From assembly GCA_036345935.2 (NCBI GenBank), contig JADWOT020000005.1, positions 5,699,960 through 5,763,959 on the forward strand: DNA of 64,000 nucleotides, in the 5' to 3' direction. Of this stretch, positions 53,812 to 61,300 are shown in pieces. A program made the position numbers and the translations under genes. This DNA is from Taenia hydatigena. Taxonomy: Eukaryota; Platyhelminthes; Cestoda; Cyclophyllidea; Taeniidae. Positions within the stretch are counted from its first letter, which is position 1, and every line of letters begins with the position of its first letter. The notes below the pieces were generated by a model that did no database searches, had not been told where the DNA came from, and was given only the letters and a program-made list of their open reading frames with translations.

Positions 53812-53947
53812 AGAGGAGGAGGAGGAAGAAGAAGAAGAAGAAGAAGAAGAAGAAGAGGAGGAGGAAGAAGAAGAAGAAGAAGAAGAAGAAGAAGAAGAGG
53901 AGGAGGAAGAAGAAGAAGAAGAAGAAGAAGAAGAAGAAGAAGAAGAA
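53812..53947. repeat. GAA/GAG trinucleotide microsatellite with higher-order period
   Basis: Pure purine tract of about 135 bp. Three GAGGAGGAGGAA blocks (ending 53827, 53866 and 53908) are separated by (GAA)n, giving a 39- then 42-bp super-period. Such polypurine mirror tracts can adopt triplex (H-DNA) structures; that is general knowledge, not shown here. The Arg/Gly-, Lys/Arg- and Phe-rich frames across it are translation artefacts. Confidence 0.95.
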
Positions 53948-54059
53948 CCTACGTGGTTGTGTGCTCAAGGGTAAAGTTATCATGTAATGAAGGTGACTAA
54001 AACTGGGTGATCTGAATCGCACCGAAAAGGAGCAGCCTCCTTCACGATAAGATGTCTAA

Positions 54060-54330
54060 TCATTCTGGAAGTAACTTAGTTTGGGATAGTTGAAGGTTCC
54101 TTAAGTCAAATGGAAATCGCATATCTACTGGTGTTGATTGCGAGCGTCCACTTTGGAGGCCGTTATAATCATTAATGACCAAGATGGTGAACAGCAGTGA
54201 TTGTGATCTTCCATGCAGCATGGTGCAGTGAAGAATCAAAATTCCTCTCGAATTTATCTTTGTTTGCAAGATGGAGATCGTCTGGAGATAGATTTGGTGA
54301 CGTAGTGACTCCAAAATGACTGAGACCTGA
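54060..54330 (-). repeat. Interspersed repeat F1, partial copy, reversed
   Basis: On the minus strand, CATGCTGCATGGAAGATCAC, CACCATCTTGGTCATTAATG, TTTCCATTTGACTTAAGGAA and AAGTTACTTCCAGAATG match the 52.5-kb and 27.2-kb copies. It stops abruptly at about 54060, near the microsatellite. Confidence 0.65.
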
Positions 54331-56536
54331 ATTTAAGCGAGCTAGAGGTTGACAGAAACAATCCAGCATCCCAATTCAGGTGGCTCCTGTAAGACCCTCT
54401 AGACAACTAATACCACCATAAAAGAGTTAAAAGAAAAGCGAATGTAAGTGGTTTCTCTACCAATCATCCGATCAAATATTCAGAGGTTCACGAAAGGACT
54501 TTATCGGGTCCGTCTTCAAAAAAGCATAATTCTCTCAACTCAGCAGAACCAAATAGCACTATCAAAACCCCAATTATTTATGGCGATTGTTCTCTCCTTT
54601 GCGCTAGGATACCACTGTAACCTGAAATTCTGCTTGATCTGCCTTCAAGGCAATGATTAAGGCAGAATTTAAAAGAAACGACAACATCCATATTAAGTGG
54701 ATGCCTCAGCTCAACGGTAGGAATGGTATTCTTGAGAAATGATCTTGGAGGAGAAACGAGGACTTCGAGGGTTTCCCACTAATCTGTTCCTGTCGGCGTT
54801 GATGAGGGAGGTGACTTCTGTGGTCTATCAAACAAATCGTCAGTAATACTACGTCAACGTACTATGTAGCATAGTAGCCAAAGCAGAGGCATTTCCTGAA
54901 GAGATAGATGGGTAAGAGTCTTTTGCTTTGCATTATTTCAAAAAGGATATCAAAGCGTTTATGTTTACCGACTTTTCTTTGGCATTTGAAAGCTGGTCTT
55001 ATCTTAGGGGCCGTACAAGTGTGAAGTAAAGAGACCGAGAAATACATCCAATACTTCAAGCTAAGCTATTTTCCTTGTGGTTTACTCAGTTCTGCACTTC
55101 GCTGCCCTTCCAATACCTTCTAAGACTAAATTGGAGGTGACATCAGAGCTTGACATCCTAGACTTCGGTGACAAGAGACCGGACTCATCTCCACACTGTG
55201 GTCTTGGAGGAAGTAGTTTATACTGGGCAGCTACTACAAAGAGATCATGTAAAAGGATCACACCGAGTCTGAGTAAATGATCCCAGCTGTGCTATGAGTG
55301 ATGAACAGTTCGTTTTGAGCATATCTATGACCCACATGCTCTAATTAGGAGAGGAAAAGTGGATGAGACGACAAATCTCTCTAATGTTCGGCAATTAGCT
55401 ATCAAATGGATCCTCTAGACCGTTTCAGGGGGCCCATAGCAACTTATCAAGGTCGAAAGCTGCCTTGAGATTTAAAAACTACCAATTTTTTGAAAGCTTG
55501 TATTACTGTTCTCAAGAAAAGATTTTTTTATTTCCCACATTCTCTGCGTTTAACTATCCAGGACCAGAACTTTTGCCATCTGTGAACATTTATAGCAATT
55601 TCAACTAAATTTCGAGCTTCACTGCAATGCTACTTTACTAATGTTGAGTTTGAAGACCTCTGTGGATAGACTAGCTGGCAACTTCCCCTTTGAATAGGCG
55701 CATTGCTCATGGCTATGCGTGGTAACATCACCTTGACTTGTTCATGATCAAAGTCCTGGCTGGGCACAAACACTCCTTGAAATACCAATGCCAGTATGGG
55801 ATGGAATTTGACCATTCTTGTTGACAAAGTTGGTAATCCGATTGCTGGGCAAAACCTTAACGTAGAGGAGTTAACTAATCAGGAATCATTGAACTACATA
55901 AGAGAGGATTGCATCAGCTATTTCGCATTTCCATCGAGGATCGCCGCGACAGCATGATCAGCAACGTAAGTGCTCTTCAGGGAAAAGGGGGACTATAGCG
56001 AAGGTGATAGTTCCCAAGAAATTGCTTCATCCATGTTGTAAAAGGCGGAGAACGTGTTAGTAGCATTGAAGGGGCAATAAAATCGGAGGAAGGGGGAGAA
56101 GAGACTGGCATAAAACCGGGGTTGAATCACTTAAGCAAGCATTTTATGTCATGTCCATCTTTTAGGCAAGTGGCACTGACAGAACCCCACCTCCGGCTTG
56201 GAGATTTGGCTTCAGAAGAGCATTTATTACGGACAGCATTCCTACAAGAGCTATTCATCTCTTCAAGACGTACCTACAGATGTTGGTGATATCGACTACT
56301 TGCGTCAGAGGTCTTTTTACGAGGGAATAGTCAAAGGGAGCCTTTATCGGCGATTCTCTGAAAAAAGGGGATGCAATCCTCTTGACACATGGGCTGGTCT
56401 GATGGCAATCTTGATTCATAGTTTAGTCATTTTTAATCTGGAGAGCAGTGATGACTGAGTTTCCTGTCCCCTACAACCTCCTCGTGCTGATGACATCGCT
56501 TGAACGTTGGTGACAGCCCTAGGATGATGGTGGCCT
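54331..56536. other. No gene recognised
   Basis: Includes an F7 fragment (55160-55240) and an 86-codon frame with non-ATG start (56198-56458) whose composition looks protein-like but which has no recognisable domain. Confidence 0.35.
55160..55240 (+). repeat. Short interspersed repeat F7, copy 3
   Basis: ACTTCGGTGACAAGAGACCG matches 29570-29590; the right part is weaker. Confidence 0.5.
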
Positions 56537-56770
56537 TTAGCCCGCTACCCCGCGAGCACCTTCGATTGCCTTGGCTACGTACTTGTGGACACGCCTTGTG
56601 TTTGACATAATAGATGTGAAGCTCGTGACACTATGTATCTTTTTCTTGTCTTCAGTGGATCGGCCTTCCCACACGGTGCTACCCACAGACACAAGGAGCT
56701 GACTTGTCCCGCTGGCGTTCACCAAGATAGCATGATAGAGTTTGACCTGATCAATATTCCTGTCTCTCAT
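56537..56770 (-). CDS. Unrecognised 77-codon ORF, hypothetical or relic exon
   Basis: ATG-initiated frame ending in TAA. It has a polypyrimidine-plus-AG acceptor-like stretch (ttattcctatgag) about a dozen bases upstream that would keep the frame open. The translation has an ordinary protein composition (GSTVWEGRSTEDKKK; RRVHKYVAKAIEGARG) and the stretch looks more GC-rich than its surroundings, but I cannot place it in any family. It lies downstream of the CREBRF-like gene on the same strand, about 250 bp past the last AATAAA. It could be a retro-element or duplicated-gene fragment, or chance. Confidence 0.2.
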   Translation of the reverse strand: MRDRNIDQVKLYHAILVNASGTSQLLVSVGSTVWEGRSTEDKKKIHSVTSFTSIMSNTRRVHKYVAKAIEGARGVAG

Positions 56771-57015
56771 CTTCCCTTGAAGGTGACCTCATAGGAATAA
56801 GAATGACGACCCTGGAGGCACTGTAGCCTCTAGCCTACCACCGTACGAACACAATTTCGGGCACGAAATGAAATCATCCAACTCGGATGGATGATTGAAT
56901 CCACGAAAAACCCTCATGCACCTTGTATTCGAAGGTAATGTTTGAGATTTACTTTTGTTTACTCCTATAAGTAGGACTCTTAAGTGCCCTTCATGGATGG
57001 TGTCATTGGTTAAGC
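56771..57015. other. Intergenic; nothing recognised
   Basis: Short spacer between the unrecognised frame and the downstream end of the CREBRF-like gene. A short inverted repeat (CATCCAACTCGGATGGATG) lies near 56876. Confidence 0.4.
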
Positions 57016-57021
57016 TTTATT
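57016..57021 (-). terminator. Second candidate poly(A) signal AATAAA
   Basis: A second AATAAA 54 nt further downstream; either signal, or both, could be used. Confidence 0.3.
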
Positions 57022-57069
57022 TCCTCATGTCATTAAGTTGATTGGAGGCCGTAAATATAATCACAGCGA

Positions 57070-57075
57070 TTTATT
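57070..57075 (-). terminator. Candidate poly(A) signal AATAAA of the CREBRF-like gene
   Basis: First canonical AATAAA on the minus strand after the stop, about 575 nt downstream. The stretch between (57076-57603) has no other convincing feature and is CT-rich on the minus strand, fitting a 3'UTR of about 0.5 kb. Confidence 0.45.
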
Positions 57076-57603
57076 AGCGCATAGTTACAGCCAGAGATAA
57101 AGGGAGAGGAAAAGAGAGGGAGTAAGAGAGCGAGACCAAGAAAAAGTTATTGTGAAAGTGTAAAAAGGTGGTGAAACAAACGCAAGAATGTGTCTGTGTG
57201 GATTGTCGTCGTAATATACATCGCGTCCCTCTCGTATCTAGCGTCTGTTCCCCTTCGAAATGTGCCCTTTTTACGTGAAAAAATAGACGAAGAAAGTAAG
57301 ATGACGAGTCGATTGGCGACTGTGTCAGCCTGTCATGATTGGTATTTGATTGTGACAAATAATGCCGCTGATGGTGATGATGAAGTGATTTTAAATGCAT
57401 CAGGTTATTTGAGGGAGCAGGTGATGGTGCTGGAAGTAAGGAAGGGAATTACCTCTCCTTCCTAATCGATGAAAGACCAGTGGACTGAACTGAGCAGGAG
57501 AGGCAGAGTGAACAGAGAGAACAAGAAATAGTAGTAGAGATAGGCATGGTGGCCTTCTATCCCTGTATTTACGATCTAAGGAGGAAGTGTTTAATTAGTT
57601 TTA
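57076..57603 (-). other. Probable 3'UTR of the CREBRF-like gene
   Basis: Between the stop and the AATAAA signals. It has CT-rich low-complexity patches on the minus strand (57090-57140) and no persuasive reading frame. A 90-codon frame on the plus strand here begins at a non-ATG codon and is unlike any protein I know. Confidence 0.45.
57590..57595 (-). terminator. Variant poly(A) signal ATTAAA
   Basis: ATTAAA on the minus strand about 55 nt after the stop codon, just downstream of the candidate 3'UTR acceptor. It is a common weak variant. It would give a very short 3'UTR. Confidence 0.25.
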
Positions 57604-57647
57604 CTGAAATAAAATAAGTAGGTGCGCTTACCTTACAAGGCACTTAC
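57604..57647 (-). other. Candidate 44-nt 3'UTR intron just after the stop codon
   Basis: Three bases after the TAG stop the sequence reads ACG/gtaagtg, a consensus donor. A pyrimidine-rich acceptor (ttattttatttcag) follows at the right distance. A second donor-like gtaagc lies inside, which would leave only about 28 nt and is less likely. Splicing here would not change the protein, and the junction is too close to the stop to be expected to trigger decay. It is seen as sequence only. Confidence 0.45.
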
Positions 57648-57650
57648 CGT

Positions 57651-58330
57651 CTATGTGATGACGGAGAGGCGTTGTGGACAATTGACAGCAATGCCGTTAT
57701 CCGCATTTGAAACATCTGTTGAGACTGGGAGCTCGCCACCGACCACTTTTTCAGTCGCCTGTTGCAGACTCTGATATCCTGTCATATTCTGTGTGTTCAA
57801 TGTATCGTAGAATTGTGGTGGATAGGTGATGGGAAATTCCTGAGCTGAAGTAGTCCCCACTTGGGGATAATAAGTGGTGATATAAGTAGTAGTATCGTAA
57901 ATGGCGTCATCACCCATGCTAATTGCATTATACACTCCTGTTGTACTGTAATCACCCCACTCAGCTTGCCTAACACAGTCGTAGTTTGTTTGTTGGTAGT
58001 CGGTGGGCCGTTCTGCTCCAGAACGAATCATGTTGGAAAGATCTAGAGCTGTTGGAAAGCCGGGACGTTGGATACATTCGTATACACTTGGGATGCCGTA
58101 GGCGAAACTCGCTTCTGCTGTTTCTGCAGGCAAGTTGTTCAAAGGTGCTTCAACTGGGGAGTATTTCGGGGCTGCTGATGTGGCAATTTCCCGACTACCA
58201 CTGCCTACAGCACCTGCATTGTTGCAGCTACTTGACAGCCGCTTTATCAGTGGATGCTTTGCCTGAGTTGTCTTTGTCAAATTCAATACCTCCTCTACGA
58301 AAGCGTCCATCCGACCGGCCACTCGAGTCA
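57651..58330 (-). CDS. CREBRF-like gene, terminal coding exon
   Basis: Follows a 69-nt intron (58331-58399, gtaaga..ttttag). One base from the previous exon plus TG gives Val, then TRVAGRMDAFVEEVLNL, the C-terminal conserved motif of the family. The remaining about 200 residues are not recognisable. They are Ser/Ala/Pro-rich at first, then Tyr/Thr-rich with 11 tyrosines in residues 440-514 of the partial protein. The frame ends at TAG (57651-57653). Being long and open with no alternative splice site before the stop, it is well supported. Confidence 0.9.
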
Positions 58331-61300
58331 CTAAAATAAAGTATTTAGTTCACAAAATTATTTCTACTTAACTAATCTTCAGCAGTAAATGTCTCTTACC
58401 ATGAGTGGTTGACGTGAGCCATTTGGCCCGTGCAAAGAGAGCGCCGGTCGGTTCGGGATCGCCGCTACTTGTTGGCTTTTCAACATCTGAGCCTGTATTG
58501 CTAGCACCTACTCCTACAGCAGCGTTTTTTTCACCCGTTTGTTGAGGTTGTTGAAGCAGTCTAGCAAGTGAGGGACTCACACGCTGGGCGATCATCTTCT
58601 TCAAACTCGTGATCAGGCTGGCTAGCTCCTCTGCAGTGAAGTAAAATTTAAAAAGTTCGGAATGGTTTAAAGAGTAACACTGTTCAAATCAACAACTCAT
58701 CCTGTGCAAATGCGGTGATAAGGTGAATGGTTGTGTATTTACATAGAAGTAGCAAAGTCGTGGGGAAGTAACGAAAGGTAGGAGCCACAGTGGCATAGTG
58801 GCTTTTCCACGCTTCGTGATTAGCCTTCTGTGTGGGACATTGTTAGCACGAGTCTTGCAGTCGGTTAATTGGCTGATAGGACAAAATGGACCGAGAACGC
58901 ACGCACACACAATAGGAGTTAGTCCAGTCGCCGCCACATCAAGTAGGCAATCAGATAAGACAAGAGCAGTAGTAGCAGCAGTAATGTTCCTCAACTCGCC
59001 ATTCGAGCATTTGTCTGTCACCCCTTATAGCGAATCGAGGCAAGGATGATAATCAGATTCGGTGAGCAGAGTTAAGCGCCCTATTCACTCCCCTATCCCC
59101 ATCCCTTCTAACATTTTTTGCGGTGAGACAAGCGGGCGAGTAGAAGGACGCAGGGGAGGGAAGACAGTTCTGCTTTGTTTTCGTGCTTCTCCTGATTTTA
59201 GCGGGGGGAGCGAGATGGCGTGCTTTAATACCCATGTGCACTGATTGTGCTATGAAGACAAAGATATATGATTTTCTGCTTCTCCTGCTGCTGCTACTGC
59301 TTGTCTTGATCAAAACTGACCACGGTCTACCCCCTTCTCCCTTGCATCCACCAGTGATATTCAATTAAGCGTCACGAACAATAGCCTCCTTGTGGATTAT
59401 GCAAATTACGACTAATTAGAGAGGCCTGTCTTTTCATCCGATATCTCTGTCTCGCCAAAAAAGGACGAGTTTAAAATAAAGCCAAGCAAATGTAGATTGC
59501 ATCTATCACAGAGGCACTTTGTTTGCTCCCCCTTCCTCCTCAAGTATTTATCAGTGACAGTGTTTTATTGTTTCCTCAGCTAAGTTGCGTTGATAAAATC
59601 TCTCAGCAAACCTTTTATTGGAGAGGAATTGATGTTGTCTTTTGTACATGTGCTTATGGGACGGGTAGCCAGGCGAACAGGGTAAAGGTGTAGGCACCGG
59701 ATCAGTGGATATGCACAGATGCCACATAAATATATTTATATGCATGTATATACATCGCCATTCTCTGCGCCTCACACAACCCACATCTACACACATATGG
59801 TAATTACCTACACCTCTCGTGATTACATACACAATATGATCAACTGCATAGATCATGAGGCTAATATTGTTGTGTAGACGCTACTGATTGTCTTTTTATC
59901 TGCCGCCTTTCTCGGACGCATTCTTTCTACTTTTAAACTCTGCATCCATCCTCTTCTAGTCATTCTTTTCCATTGCAAAGTAGTTTAAGGGGTCACTTTT
60001 ACCGGAAAAGGGAAATGCTTACTGTACTCTAATCCGAGACCTGTGTATTTGATCTTGTTGGATTCGTGGAAGGCCTTCTTTTTCAGCCGACAAATTCTAC
60101 AGTAAATAAAAGAAAAAAATCACGAGCAAAGCACAACTCTACCCTCTTCTTATTGTTTCTTAGCCTTGGGAATTAAAAGTGAGGTCTCTAAGCTTGTGTG
60201 CCCCTTTTGGAAAATAGTGATATTTTACAGTAGTGATTAGTTGCTCAACAAACGCCCTTTTTGTAAAACGCTTTCTTCCTGTTTTTGATACTTCTTGCTC
60301 TAAATTATTGCTAAACGCTGTTCAGCTACTTCCTCCCCTCCATAGAGTGTAGCTGGGGTTCGGTATGCGCCCGTAGGTAGAGATGTGAATTTCTCTTTCG
60401 TATAAGTTTTCATTTAGTGGGATAACATTTCGCTAGTTCTGGCTTCTAAGAGTGTTGAAAATTCCCAACGCCTTGTTTGAAGTGACATTCCTGAGAAGGC
60501 GATGGACTACACATCCTTCTAACAATACCTGTTACCAAGACTTATTTAGTTCTTAAATATCAGAAAGTAACTACTCAATTGCCCCAAAAGATGTTGCAAC
60601 CTTGATCTCCTCTTCCTTCTTCAAATGGATACATTTGCTCGACTAAAACAAAAGTAGTGGAAATTATGCAGTTTTTCACATGGCCATGCTAAAGCATATG
60701 CTTATAGTGATGGTTTGATTTTAAGTCGAATTGTCGCTGCCACTTGTTCTTTGTTAACGCTTTTCATTGATAGGAAATGGTTTAATACTTATTGCTTTAC
60801 TAATTATTGCTTTGAAATCCCTTTCCTTAAAAAAGCGGCCCATATAAACCCTACATTGTGCATTTCTATCAATCATAGTCATTGAGCTTTAAAGCAGCTC
60901 AAGTTAAAACTAGAATTTCCTATAAAAAGCAGCAATTTAAGTGACCGATTCACGCGTTTATAGATAAACCCCTAGAGTATTTTCAACTGAGAAATTTTAA
61001 GCTGTTTGAAAATCTTTGTCGGAGCTAAAGGCGTGCCTTCCAACCTAAACAAAAGTGGTGGGAATTTGAGAGAGCCTCTGTCAAAGTTCGCTTACTCCTG
61101 GTAAAGCACACACCTTTAGAGGTATTGCGCTTCCTCATAAATATGGGTGAAACCCTATTTTATTTTTCGATCTCTTCATAATGTTACGACCTTTCAAAAA
61201 AGACCTGTTTTATCTAACTTCACCTTTTTTAAAAACTTATCAATGTTCGCTTCAAATTTTCTAGTATTTGTCAGCAAAGCTGGCTCTTTTTCCAGTGTTT

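Noticed and set aside
53714..54022. Poly-Phe, Lys/Arg and Arg/Gly frames
   Set aside because: They are translations of the GAA/GAG microsatellite.
57986..58339. 117-codon plus-strand frame opposite the terminal exon
   Set aside because: It is antisense to a well-supported exon and has no independent evidence.
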